64,000 nucleotides of DNA, from the NCBI RefSeq assembly GCF_006716085.1, contig NZ_VFON01000001.1:2046001-2110000 (forward strand). Direction: 5' to 3'. Positions 17,384 through 26,053 of the stretch are shown piece after piece. The stretch's first letter is position 1. Each line of letters begins with the position of its first letter. Source of the stretch: Leucobacter komagatae (GTDB taxonomy: Bacteria > Actinomycetota > Actinomycetes > Actinomycetales > Microbacteriaceae). The translations under genes and the position numbers were made by a program. Under the pieces are notes generated by a model. That model did not search any database and had not been told where the DNA came from. It worked only from the letters and a program-made list of their open reading frames with translations.

Positions 17384-18793
17384 TTACTCACGCGCTGCCA
17401 TGGCTTCCTCGATGTCGATCGTGTCGGTCTCGAGTTCGTGGGCCCGGAGGCGAGTCTGCCGCATCAGGAAGAAGTAGATCACTCCGGGGAGCGTGAGCGC
17501 GATGATCCACGCAATGTCGACTCCGCCGAGTGCCTCGAACAGCGGCCCCGTGAAGAACGCCGTGCTCATGAACGGGACCTGCACAATGATGGCGATGACG
17601 TACGACACGATTGCTGGGGCGTTGAACCGCCCGTACTGCCCATCGGGGTTGAAGATGTCCTTCACCACGTAGCGCCCCTTGCGCACGAAGTAGAAGTCGA
17701 CAAGGTTGATCGTCGTCCACGGGAAGAGCAGGTAGGCGAGTACGAGCAGCAGGTTGGAGAAGTAGGTCATGAAGTCGTCGCTTGCTGCGACCGCGACGAT
17801 TGTCGCAATAACAAACACCGCGAGCAGCAGGATCGCGCGAACCGAGAGCTTCGCCTTGACCCGTGAGAACGTGTCGACAATCGTCGTGAGCGACATAAAG
17901 GCCCCGTAGAGGTTGAACACGTTCGTCGCAATCACGCCGAGCACAATGAAGAGGTAGATGAGCGGCGCCATCCCGTCAGGGAAAAGGCTCGCAATCGTCT
18001 CGCTCGGGGCATCACCGTAGGTCGGGAAAATGGTGGTCAGCGCTGCGCCGAGGGTCATGAGCCAAATCGTGCTGACGGCGAGCCCGCCGTAGGTGAAGAG
18101 AAACACCGGGCGCGCCTTCGTGTTCGCAGGCAGGTACCTCGAGTAGTCGGCAACATACGGGGCGAACGTCAGCTGCCACGTCGCGGTCGCACCGATGAGC
18201 AGCAGGAACGCATTGCCGTTGAAGTCACCAACGTTCCACACGCCCTCGGGCAAGCCGAGCTGCATCGTCACGATCGTCAGGGCGATGAAGCCAATCGCGA
18301 GGAGAATCGCGAACCACCGCTCAATCTTGTGGATGAGGTCATGCCCGTAGAACGTGATCACGAGGATGATGAGGCCAGAGATGACGATGCCCCAGGTCTT
18401 GTTGATCGGTGTACCGGCCGCGATCGCGTCACCGGCGATCACCGAGTTGCTCGCGAAATAACCGATGTACATGATGAACACGGCGATCAGCGGCAGCACA
18501 GCACCGTAGACGCCAAACTGCGCGCGACTCTGGATCATCTGCGGAATCCCAAGCCGTGGGCCCTGCACAGCGTGCGCCGCCACGAACATCGCGCCGACGA
18601 GGTTGCCGATCACGATAGCAACGACGCTCCAGAACATGTTGAGGCCGGCAAGCACGCCGATGCCTCCGGTGAGCGTCGTGAGCAGCATCATGTTCACGCT
18701 GAACCACAGCGGGAACTGGCTTGCCGGATGGCCGTGTCGTTCCTTGTGGGGAATGAACTCGACAAACCGCAACTCTGGGGTTTTGTCACTCAT
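17384..18793 (-). CDS. NCS1-family permease (cytosine/purine/hydantoin type)
   Basis: 469 residues with about 12 membrane helices. NCS1 features include the N-terminal GHPASQFPLWFSVNMMLLT, TATWQLTFAPYVADYSRYLP (helix 6 substrate region), and FPWTTINLVDFYFVRKGRY near helix 10. Family members import cytosine, purines, allantoin, hydantoins or vitamins together with Na+ or H+. AAGGAG precedes the ATG. It is embedded between aldehyde dehydrogenase and SDR, so it likely imports the substrate of this pathway; identity cannot be read from sequence. Confidence 0.92.
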   Translation of the reverse strand: MSDKTPELRFVEFIPHKERHGHPASQFPLWFSVNMMLLTTLTGGIGVLAGLNMFWSVVAIVIGNLVGAMFVAAHAVQGPRLGIPQMIQSRAQFGVYGAVLPLIAVFIMYIGYFASNSVIAGDAIAAGTPINKTWGIVISGLIILVITFYGHDLIHKIERWFAILLAIGFIALTIVTMQLGLPEGVWNVGDFNGNAFLLLIGATATWQLTFAPYVADYSRYLPANTKARPVFLFTYGGLAVSTIWLMTLGAALTTIFPTYGDAPSETIASLFPDGMAPLIYLFIVLGVIATNVFNLYGAFMSLTTIVDTFSRVKAKLSVRAILLLAVFVIATIVAVAASDDFMTYFSNLLLVLAYLLFPWTTINLVDFYFVRKGRYVVKDIFNPDGQYGRFNAPAIVSYVIAIIVQVPFMSTAFFTGPLFEALGGVDIAWIIALTLPGVIYFFLMRQTRLRAHELETDTIDIEEAMAARE

Positions 18794-18841
18794 GGGGTGT
18801 CTCCTTGAAGGGTGGAAGGTGCGTGTGAATCACGGGGCGCC

Positions 18842-20332
18842 TCAGCCCCACTGCATCCAGGTGGTCTTGTAGTCTGTGTAGTTCTCAAGGGCGTGGACCG
18901 ACAGGTCGCGGCCGAAGCCCGACTGCTTGAAACCGCCGAACGGTGTTGTGAATCCGAGCGCGTCGACGGTGTTCACCGACACTGTCCCCGCAACCAGACG
19001 CTGCGACACCCGATGAGCCCGAGCCAGGCTGCCCGTCCAGAGCGAGGCGGCAAGGCCGTACTCTGTGTCATTCGCGAGCGCGATTGCTTCTTCCTCGGAG
19101 TCAAACGGCGTGACAACCGCGACCGGGCCGAAGATCTCTCGGGTATGCACCTCGTGGTCAGCCGGGACGTCGGTGACAATTGTCGGCGTAATGAACGCCC
19201 GGGACCCGTTGATCTCAGGGCGTTCTCCGCCCGCGGCGATGTTGCCATCGCGGCGTGCGTTCTCGATCGTCGCCCAGACGCTGTCTGCATGGGACTCTGA
19301 GACCAGCGCCCCGGTGCCGCACTCTGGATCAAGTGGGTCGCCCGGCGCGTAGGCCTTCGCCGCCTTGACGTAGAGCGCCAGGAAAGCGTCGTAGACCGAC
19401 CGCTCGACGAAGATGCGTGAGTTTGCGGAGCACACCTCACCCTGGTTATAGAAGCTGCCGAACGCTGCCTTCTCAGCTGCGAGCTCGAGGTCGTCGCAGT
19501 CAGCGAACACGAGGTTCGAGCTCTTACCACCGGCTTCAAGCGCGAGGCGTTTCATGTTCGACTGACCGGCATACTGCTGAAGCTGCTTGGCTACCTCGGT
19601 CGACCCAGTGAATGCGAGCATGTCGACGTCGCCGTGCAGCGCGAGGGCAGTGCCGACAACCGATCCCCTGCCAGGAACGACGTTGAGCACGCCTGCGGGG
19701 ATACCTGCTTCGATCGCGAGCTCGGCGAGCAACAGCGTCGAGTGTGAGGCCTCGACCGGTGGCTTCACGACGACCGAGTTCCCTGCGGCGAGCGCGGGTG
19801 CGAGCTTCCACGTTGCGATCTCGAGGGGGTAGTTCCAGGCCACAATGACCGCTACGACTCCGAGTGCTTCTCGCGTCACGAGCGCCGTTGAGCCGGGCGG
19901 GGTGACAGGCACGAGATCCTCAAGCTTCTCGATCGCTTCCCCGTAGAAGCGATACAGCGCAGCTGAGCCGGGGGCATCGATGGCACGGGCTTCTCGCACC
20001 GGCTTCCCCATCTCTAGCGAGTCGAAGAGCGCGAAGTCGTCCGCTCGTTCCTCCATGAGGCGTGCGAGTTCGAGCAGGCGTTCGCGCCTGAACCCGGCGC
20101 CTGCGCGCGACCACACCCCTGCTTCGTACGATGCGCGGGCAGAAGCGACTGCACGGTCAACATCGTCCGTGTTAGAGGCGTGCACGTGTGAGAGTACCTC
20201 GCCCGTCGCCGGGTTACGTTTCACGATCGTTTCTCCCGATTGTGCGTCGACGCGGGTCCCGTCGATGAAGGGGCGGCCGTCGAACGTGAGTGCCGCGGCG
20301 GCTGTCTTCCAGTCCGCAAAGCTGCGAGTCAT
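18842..20332 (-). CDS. Aldehyde dehydrogenase (PuuC/betaine-aldehyde type)
   Basis: 496 residues, full-length ALDH. NAD-binding motif FTGSTEVAKQL, general-base Glu in LEAGGKSSN, catalytic Cys in NQGEVCSANSR, and late motif EIFGPVAVVTPF are intact. The NQGEVC variant is common in amino-aldehyde dehydrogenases. It should convert the aldehyde formed in this pathway to an acid with NAD+. AGGGAA precedes the start; 27 bases separate it from the amidohydrolase. Confidence 0.92.
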   Translation of the reverse strand: MTRSFADWKTAAAALTFDGRPFIDGTRVDAQSGETIVKRNPATGEVLSHVHASNTDDVDRAVASARASYEAGVWSRAGAGFRRERLLELARLMEERADDFALFDSLEMGKPVREARAIDAPGSAALYRFYGEAIEKLEDLVPVTPPGSTALVTREALGVVAVIVAWNYPLEIATWKLAPALAAGNSVVVKPPVEASHSTLLLAELAIEAGIPAGVLNVVPGRGSVVGTALALHGDVDMLAFTGSTEVAKQLQQYAGQSNMKRLALEAGGKSSNLVFADCDDLELAAEKAAFGSFYNQGEVCSANSRIFVERSVYDAFLALYVKAAKAYAPGDPLDPECGTGALVSESHADSVWATIENARRDGNIAAGGERPEINGSRAFITPTIVTDVPADHEVHTREIFGPVAVVTPFDSEEEAIALANDTEYGLAASLWTGSLARAHRVSQRLVAGTVSVNTVDALGFTTPFGGFKQSGFGRDLSVHALENYTDYKTTWMQWG

Positions 20333-20359
20333 GAGTGGTTCCCTGTTCTTCGTAAGGTG

Positions 20360-21511
20360 TCAGTTGGTGTGGGTGCGGGATAGCGCCGCGTCGAGTGCGG
20401 TCCACGCAAGAGCTGTCGCCCCATCCCGAAGTGTGCGCTCCGCTGCCTGGCCGACGCAGGCGTCGGCGAAGGCCGCCTGGTGGTTGCTCGCGGTGCCGCC
20501 GACCCCGATGTATGGATGGATCGCATTCACCACTTGGGAGACGTTGCCCATGTCGGTCGATGCTCGATTCATGGTGACGTCGGCGGGGTTCGCGTCAAAG
20601 CTTCTTCCGAGCGCGAGCGCATTTCTCCTGTACCAGTCGAGCGCCTCGGCGTCGGTGCGCATCTCGGCGTAACGCTTGCTCTCGGGCGTCACGGTGAGCT
20701 TCGCGCCTGTCGCGAGCGCTCCAGCCTCAAAACATTTCAGCACGCGATCCTCAAGCGCGATGAGCTCGGCCGTGGTGTCCGCACGTACGTACCACCGCCC
20801 CTCCGTGCGCTCGGGGATCGCGTTCGGGGCCTCCCCTCCACACGTCTGCACACCGTGTACCCGGACGCTCGATGGGAGCTGCTGTCTGAGCAATGCGATC
20901 GCGAGCTGCGCGACAAGAAAGGCGTCGTTCGCGTTCGTGCCGCGCTCTGGGTAGGCCGCCGCGTGTGCAGCCTGACCGTCGTACTGCACGTGCCAGTGTG
21001 TCACGGCGAACGGCTCGGCCTCGGCAACATCCACCGGAGCTGGGTGCGCCATCAGAGCAAGGTTGAGGTTGGTGAATGCACCGCGCTCCAGCAACTCAAT
21101 CTTGCCGCCCCCACCCTCTTCCGCGGGAGTGCCGATCACCTCAACCGCAATGCCGAGTTCGTCGGCCACTGCGGCGAGCGCGATAGCCCCGCCAACCGAC
21201 ATCGCCGAGATGAGGTTGTGACCACAGGCGTGCCCGAGCCCGGGAAGGGCGTCGTACTCGGCGAGAAAGCCCACGGTAAAGCGCACCGAGCTTTCCGGCA
21301 ATCGCACGGCACGAAACGCGGTCTCAAGGCCAAGGTACCGACGATCAAGTTCAAACCCGTGGGCCTCGAGAACGCCAGAGACGGCTGCAGCCGAGCGGTG
21401 CTCCTGCCAGCCGAGCTCGGGATCATCGTGCAACTGGTTCGATAGCGCGATGAGTTCTCTATCAACGGTTCCGACAGCCGCGGCGATCTTTGCCTTCAGC
21501 GCGTTACTCAT
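20360..21511 (-). CDS. M20-family amidohydrolase
   Basis: 383 residues. Metal-site motifs are YDALPGLGHACGHNL (D and H ligands) and GTPAEEGGGGK (catalytic EE). Later EAPNAIPERTEGRWYVRA, and C-terminal GVGGTASNHQAAFADA with a metal His. The build matches AbgB/aminoacylase-like amidohydrolases rather than true peptidases, so it likely cuts an amide or N-acyl bond. The ATG at 21511 (MSNALKAK) overlaps the end of the DUF1028 gene by eight bases; the longer frame would overlap it by over 100. Confidence 0.9.
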   Translation of the reverse strand: MSNALKAKIAAAVGTVDRELIALSNQLHDDPELGWQEHRSAAAVSGVLEAHGFELDRRYLGLETAFRAVRLPESSVRFTVGFLAEYDALPGLGHACGHNLISAMSVGGAIALAAVADELGIAVEVIGTPAEEGGGGKIELLERGAFTNLNLALMAHPAPVDVAEAEPFAVTHWHVQYDGQAAHAAAYPERGTNANDAFLVAQLAIALLRQQLPSSVRVHGVQTCGGEAPNAIPERTEGRWYVRADTTAELIALEDRVLKCFEAGALATGAKLTVTPESKRYAEMRTDAEALDWYRRNALALGRSFDANPADVTMNRASTDMGNVSQVVNAIHPYIGVGGTASNHQAAFADACVGQAAERTLRDGATALAWTALDAALSRTHTN

Positions 21512-22181
21512 CACCGGGCACCCCGTACGAAGGCGCAACGGCCGGGTTGAGCCCGCGGTGAGTGTAGTCATCGCGCTGCGGCAGCCACTCGGCCAAGATG
21601 CGGCCGAGCGTCTCAACCGGGGCGTCGTCCCAGTCGACGCGCAGGTCGGTCACCCGCCATCCAGCATCACTCACGACCGAGAGACCTGCCGAATGAATCG
21701 GGCCCGCCTCGCCGCCAGCCGCGAGCGCGGCTTGAAGCGCGGCGAACAGGCGCTCCTCGATCCGTCCCTGTGCCGTCACTGCAGTGTCGACGAGCGCGTC
21801 GAGCACCTCCAGCGAGGCAAGCATGTTGCCACCGGCGACCGCGTTGTCACGGGTGGCGGCGCCGAAAATACCGAGTGCCCTTCCCCCTGAAAAGACTGCG
21901 GGCCGGCCCGCGCTGTCGAGCACGAGCAGTTGCCGGAAGTCGATGGTTGCTGGGTCTGCTGCCGAGACGACGGCGTCGAGTGCCTGCTGCGAACTGGCGC
22001 CAGCGCGGAGTTCAGCGAGCAGCGCCGGGCCGAGACGTGGGTCGGTCACGTTCTGCGAGTGGGCGCCGCCCACGCCGTCGGCGAGGTTGACGCAGCGCGC
22101 TGCGACCGCGGGAGACGACGAAGCGATGACTGAGCCGAACTCACCAGTCTCAGCGTCGCGAAGGATCAGTGAGAGCGTCAC
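21504..22181 (-). CDS. DUF1028-domain protein (Ntn-hydrolase-like)
   Basis: 225 residues matching DUF1028: TLSLILRDAETGEFGSVIASSSPAVAARC at the start and AGGNMLASLEVLDALV in the middle. The family has an Ntn-hydrolase-like fold and no established reaction that I know of. GTG start overlaps the ridA stop by four bases. Strict coupling to RidA and the M20 enzyme suggests it hydrolyses a C-N bond in the same pathway, which is inference. Confidence 0.88.
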   Translation of the reverse strand: MTLSLILRDAETGEFGSVIASSSPAVAARCVNLADGVGGAHSQNVTDPRLGPALLAELRAGASSQQALDAVVSAADPATIDFRQLLVLDSAGRPAVFSGGRALGIFGAATRDNAVAGGNMLASLEVLDALVDTAVTAQGRIEERLFAALQAALAAGGEAGPIHSAGLSVVSDAGWRVTDLRVDWDDAPVETLGRILAEWLPQRDDYTHRGLNPAVAPSYGVPGDE

Positions 22182-22609
22182 GCCGCGTCCGCCTCAGAGA
22201 GTACGGCGGTCGCGTCGATCTCGACGAGCCACTCGGGGCGCGCGAGGGCCTGCACGACGATGCCTGTCGAGACCGGGTAGACGCCCTTGAGCCACTTCCC
22301 CATGGTGCGGTACACGTCTTCGCGGTAGCGCGGGTCGATGATGTAGACGGTCACCTTGACGATGTCAGCGAGACTGCTGCCCGCCTCGCGAAGCAGCATG
22401 TCTATGTTCGACATGGCCTGCTCAGTCTGGGCGACGACGTCGCCAACGCCGACGGACTCTCGAGTCTCGAGATCCTGCCCGATCTGCCCCCTGAGGTACA
22501 CCACACCGTTTGCGACCACAGCTTGGCAGAGGTCGTTGTCGAGATTCTGCTCCGGATAGGTCTCTTTGGTGTTAAACATCCGCAGGCGCTTGTGCGTGGG
22601 TTCCGTCAC
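22178..22609 (-). CDS. RidA-family enamine/imine deaminase
   Basis: 143 residues with the YjgF/YER057c/UK114 fold: NTKETYPEQN, LCQAVVANGVVYLRGQIGQDLETR, VAQTEQAMSNIDMLLREAGSS, and VKVTVYIIDPRYREDV. The Arg equivalent of the canonical catalytic Arg is not certain by eye, so it may be a divergent Rid group. The GTG at 22609 has AGGAG five bases upstream. First gene of the operon, divergent from LysR. It probably hydrolyses an imine made upstream in the pathway. Confidence 0.88.
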   Translation of the reverse strand: MTEPTHKRLRMFNTKETYPEQNLDNDLCQAVVANGVVYLRGQIGQDLETRESVGVGDVVAQTEQAMSNIDMLLREAGSSLADIVKVTVYIIDPRYREDVYRTMGKWLKGVYPVSTGIVVQALARPEWLVEIDATAVLSEADAA

Positions 22610-22668
22610 AGGATCTCCTCGTTGAGTAGGGGTGTGCTTCGTTCTCCAGCCAATTGTCGAGAGAATCC

Positions 22669-22687
22669 GAGTATCTGTAAAATACTC
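22669..22687. promoter_or_regulatory. LysR-type operator candidate 1
   Basis: GAGTAT-N7-ATACTC is a perfect inverted repeat in the ridA/lysR gap. It contains the dyad with the spacing typical of LysR-family recognition sites. Confidence 0.65.
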
Positions 22688-22703
22688 AAAACAAAGATAG
22701 GGT

Positions 22704-22718
22704 ATCTGCAAAACAGAT
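22704..22718. promoter_or_regulatory. LysR-type operator candidate 2
   Basis: ATCTG-N5-CAGAT is a second perfect inverted repeat, 32 bases beyond the first and about 30 bases before the lysR start. It shares the TATCTG-n-AAAA core with the first, as expected for paired regulator sites. Confidence 0.65.
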
Positions 22719-22749
22719 CGAGCCCGTCGACGCAGCAAGGAGACCCGCA

Positions 22750-23679
22750 ATGGCGCAGCGTTTTCCCCTCACCCTCACTCAGCTCAGCTATTTCGCGGCG
22801 TGCGCGAAGTCTCTGAACATGACGGCAGCGAGCCAGGAGCTCCACGTGGCCCAATCCGCCGTCTCCACGGCCGTTGCCCAGCTCGAACGCTCGCTGGGCG
22901 CAACACTCTTCATCCGGCAGCACTCGAAAGGGTTGATTCTCACACCTGCGGGGGAGTCACTCTTGCGCGATACCCAACGTCTCTTCGGGATGCTGTCGGA
23001 GACGATCGACACGATCCAGGCAGATCGTGACGACATCACGGGTGAAATCACCATCGCGAGCTTCCACACGCTCACCCCGTTCCTGATCCCACCCCTCCTA
23101 CACCGCCTGAGGGAGCGCCACCCGAGCCTCGCGGTCTCCGTCAGAGAGGGTGACTACGAGCAAAACCTCGCGGACCTTCGAGGTGGCCGGGCAGAGGTTG
23201 CCATCACCTACGCGCTGAGCAGCGCCGACGGCGTGGCGCAGGAGGTTGTCGGGCACGCGGCCCCGCACGCGGTTCTGCACACGGAGCACCCGCTTGCCGG
23301 CCGCGCATCCGTTTCACTCGCAGAACTCAGCGCCGAGCCGTTTGTGCTGCTCGACCTGCCCGACAGCAACGAGTATTTCCTCAGCCTGCTTGCAGCGGCG
23401 GGCGTCGCCCCCGAGATCCGCTACCGCACGAAGAACTACGAGGCTGTGCGGTCGTTCGTCGCTATGGGGCTCGGGTTCTCAATCCTCAACCAGCGCCCTC
23501 GCACTGACGCGACCTACGCTGGCAACCGCATTGCTACCGTCGAGCTCAGTGGCGACGTGCGCGGCCTCGACGTCACGATCGCGACGCTCGCACAGATCGA
23601 ACAGACCGCGCGAGCAAAGGCCGTGAAGCAAGCGCTCACAGATTTGCTCGCCGAAGATGCGGGCGCAACCATCCAGTGA
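22750..23679 (+). CDS. LysR-family transcriptional regulator
   Basis: 309 residues. The N-terminal winged helix-turn-helix (residues about 5-65, LNMTAASQELHVAQSAVSTAVAQLE) is followed by a LysR substrate-binding domain (ITIASFHTLTPFLIPPLL). Strong AAGGAGA site. It diverges from the ridA operon with two inverted repeats between and is its likely activator, with an intermediate of the pathway as ligand. Confidence 0.93.
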   Translation: MAQRFPLTLTQLSYFAACAKSLNMTAASQELHVAQSAVSTAVAQLERSLGATLFIRQHSKGLILTPAGESLLRDTQRLFGMLSETIDTIQADRDDITGEITIASFHTLTPFLIPPLLHRLRERHPSLAVSVREGDYEQNLADLRGGRAEVAITYALSSADGVAQEVVGHAAPHAVLHTEHPLAGRASVSLAELSAEPFVLLDLPDSNEYFLSLLAAAGVAPEIRYRTKNYEAVRSFVAMGLGFSILNQRPRTDATYAGNRIATVELSGDVRGLDVTIATLAQIEQTARAKAVKQALTDLLAEDAGATIQ

Positions 23680-23911
23680 TGTTGCCAAACAGCGGCCCAA
23701 TCATGCGTTTTTTCGATGATGGGACGTAGTTGAATCTGTTTTCTTGATTCAATGCTCCGTGAATGTGTATTGGCTTCGCTCGGGATCCCTGCGATTTGCT
23801 AGGTGCGTCGAAGGTCGCCGTCCGCGCGACCCGGCAGAGAGCAGCCGAACGGGATTACGCCCCGATCCGGGCGCTCCGCACCCCACACATCTACCCGAGC
23901 GGAGAGAAACT

Positions 23912-25222
23912 ATGTCAAGCCCTGAACCCGAGGTCACCGAGGTCCTCGTTGTCGGCGGCGGCCAAGCCGGCGTGGCCATGAGCGAGCACCTCACCCAGCG
24001 CGGAATCGCTCACATCGTTGTTGAGCGGAACCGTGTCGCCGAGAACTGGCGCACCGCTCGATGGGACTCGCTCGTTGCGAATGGCCCGGCCTGGCACGAC
24101 CGGTTCCCAAGCATGGCGTTCGACGGCGTAGAGGCTGATGAGTTCGCCCCCAAAGACAGCGTGGCAGACTACCTCGAAACCTACGCCGCGACGTTTTGCG
24201 CCCCCATTCGCACTGGCGTGACCGTGACCTCGGTGCGCCGCAACGAACACGGGGCCGGATTCACCGCGGCAACCTCGGACGGCTTCATCACCTCGAGGTA
24301 CGTTGTCGCGGCAACCGGCGCGTTCCAGAACCCCGCGATCCCACCCCTCGTCCCTGACGACGCCCCCCTCACCCAGATCCATTCGAGCAGCTACCGCAAC
24401 CCAGAACAGCTGCCTGCCGGTGGCGTTCTCGTCGTCGGCGCGGGCTCTTCCGGTGTACAGATCGCCGCGGAGCTGCGTCGCGCCGGCCGCGACGTCACAC
24501 TGGCAGTCGGACCCCACGACCGGCCACCGCAGCGCTACCGCGGCCGCGCGTTTGTCTGGTGGCTTGGCACACTCGGGCTCTGGCAGGCGGCCGCGCCGGC
24601 TGCGGGTTCCGAGCACGTTACCATCGCCGTGAGCGGTGCCGACGGGGGGCACACCGTCGATTTCCGCGATCTCGCGGCAGACGGAATCAGGCTCGTCGGT
24701 CGCGCGAGCGGCTTCTCCAATGGAACGCTCTCGTTCGACGGCGACCTCGCCGCGAACATTGAACGCGGCGACCGCAACTACCTGGCAACGCTAGAGGCGG
24801 CGGACGCCTACATCACTCGCAACGGGCTCGACCTTCCCGAGGAGCCGGAAGCCCACGTCCTCGGACCGCTGCCCGCTGACGCCGTCGACCCGATCCGGGA
24901 ACTCGACATCGCTGACGCCGGCATCACATCGATCGTGTGGGCCACGGGGTTCAAGAGCGACTATTCCTGGCTCCAGGTCGACGCGCTCGACGAACGGGGC
25001 CTCCCACGCCACCAGCGCGGTGTCTCTTCAGAGCCCGGTGTCTACTTCCTCGGTCTTCCATGGCAGTCGAGCCGCGGATCCACCTTCATCTGGGGTGTCT
25101 GGCACGATGCGAAGTATCTCGCCGACCAGATCGAGATCCAAGGTTCATACCTCGGGTACGACGGCGACGGTGTGCCGTGGAACTTCGTGCCGAAGGAGCA
25201 GCGGTCTGGCCTGATCGCCTAG
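23912..25222 (+). CDS. Flavin-containing monooxygenase-like protein
   Basis: 436 residues with two dinucleotide sites: FAD at VLVVGGGQAGVAMSEHL and NADPH at VLVVGAGSSGVQIAAEL. RVAENWRTARWDSLVANGPAW is the W-x-x-R-W-D-S-L segment of FMO/CzcO-type enzymes, and ATGFKSDYSWL is the late ATG motif. It may oxygenate an amine or sulfur group. GGAGAG lies before the ATG; 232 bases separate it from lysR, so it may have its own promoter. Adjacent to the ridA operon, though a shared role is only inferred. Confidence 0.88.
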   Translation: MSSPEPEVTEVLVVGGGQAGVAMSEHLTQRGIAHIVVERNRVAENWRTARWDSLVANGPAWHDRFPSMAFDGVEADEFAPKDSVADYLETYAATFCAPIRTGVTVTSVRRNEHGAGFTAATSDGFITSRYVVAATGAFQNPAIPPLVPDDAPLTQIHSSSYRNPEQLPAGGVLVVGAGSSGVQIAAELRRAGRDVTLAVGPHDRPPQRYRGRAFVWWLGTLGLWQAAAPAAGSEHVTIAVSGADGGHTVDFRDLAADGIRLVGRASGFSNGTLSFDGDLAANIERGDRNYLATLEAADAYITRNGLDLPEEPEAHVLGPLPADAVDPIRELDIADAGITSIVWATGFKSDYSWLQVDALDERGLPRHQRGVSSEPGVYFLGLPWQSSRGSTFIWGVWHDAKYLADQIEIQGSYLGYDGDGVPWNFVPKEQRSGLIA

Positions 25223-25248
25223 GCCCGGACTACTTCAGCCCACTGTGA

Positions 25249-25297
25249 GCCCAGCAGTGACCGCCCGCACACTCCGCGCGAGCGATCACTGCTGGGC
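25249..25297. terminator. Bidirectional terminator
   Basis: A 12-bp perfect stem (GCCCAGCAGTGA and complement) with a 25-base GC-rich loop lies between the converging monooxygenase and lipoprotein genes; the right arm overlaps the lipoprotein stop. Confidence 0.78.
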
Positions 25298-26053
25298 TTC
25301 GAGCCCTCGGCCCCAGAGCATAGGGTCACTCCACTTCGGGAACTCAACGTACACGCCAGGAACTGATTCCTCCCCGGGAGGGAAGAACTCATCCAGGGGA
25401 ATCCGATGATTAATGCTGCGGATCAGTTCTGACCGGTCTGCCCAGAACAAGCCGCTCAGCACCGACAGGTTGTACTGACCGTTGTCCTGCACCTGATAGA
25501 CCATCCTGAACCCATCCTCAGTCACCGCCCGAGCTTCGAACCGGTGCGGCCCCAACCCCGTCTGATCCTCAACATCAATCAGCGAAGCCTCCCACCCCTG
25601 CGACTCAAAATACTCGACCATCGGCACCGCATCCTCACGCGCTCCAACCGCGCCTTCGGGGTGAATAGTGCGAGTCAAATCAATGAAGTACGAATTCCGA
25701 CTGTCAGCCCCAGGAAACGGGTACGCAGCTGAAGGCCCACCAAAAGGACCACCAGCTCCTCCTATGAGCCATTTCCAAGGACCACTCGACAGTTGCAACT
25801 GCGCGTCGGTCATTAGCTCGCGGGCACGCTCATACCGCTCACCGTAAAGATCAAAGCGCTCCTCGGCAGACAACGCCAAAACCTGAGCACGAGTCATCCC
25901 CGACGAATCCTTCGTCCCCAGGCTTGCGAGGCCACTGATCCCTTCTGAACAACCAACAGTGCCGAGCAACAACAGAGCACTCGCCAACATAAGAGGGAGC
26001 AGGAGTCGCGGCCTCCGGGAGTTCGGGAATACAGCTTGCTCTCGATCAGCCAC
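25286..26053 (-). CDS. Lipoprotein, tandem copy 2 (possible immunity protein)
   Basis: 255 residues. The signal peptide ends in the lipobox LLGTVGC (Cys about 35). The body is shared almost residue for residue with the upstream gene from LSAEERFDLYGERYERARE through NGQYNLSV, then differs around RSINHRIPLDEFFP. No known domain is recognised. GTG start with AGGAGG; it overlaps the preceding stop by eight bases. It is probably outer-face, membrane-anchored. Family resemblance is to small secreted lipoproteins of Microbacteriaceae; an immunity role is inferred from context. Confidence 0.8.
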   Translation of the reverse strand: MADREQAVFPNSRRPRLLLPLMLASALLLLGTVGCSEGISGLASLGTKDSSGMTRAQVLALSAEERFDLYGERYERARELMTDAQLQLSSGPWKWLIGGAGGPFGGPSAAYPFPGADSRNSYFIDLTRTIHPEGAVGAREDAVPMVEYFESQGWEASLIDVEDQTGLGPHRFEARAVTEDGFRMVYQVQDNGQYNLSVLSGLFWADRSELIRSINHRIPLDEFFPPGEESVPGVYVEFPKWSDPMLWGRGLEAQQ

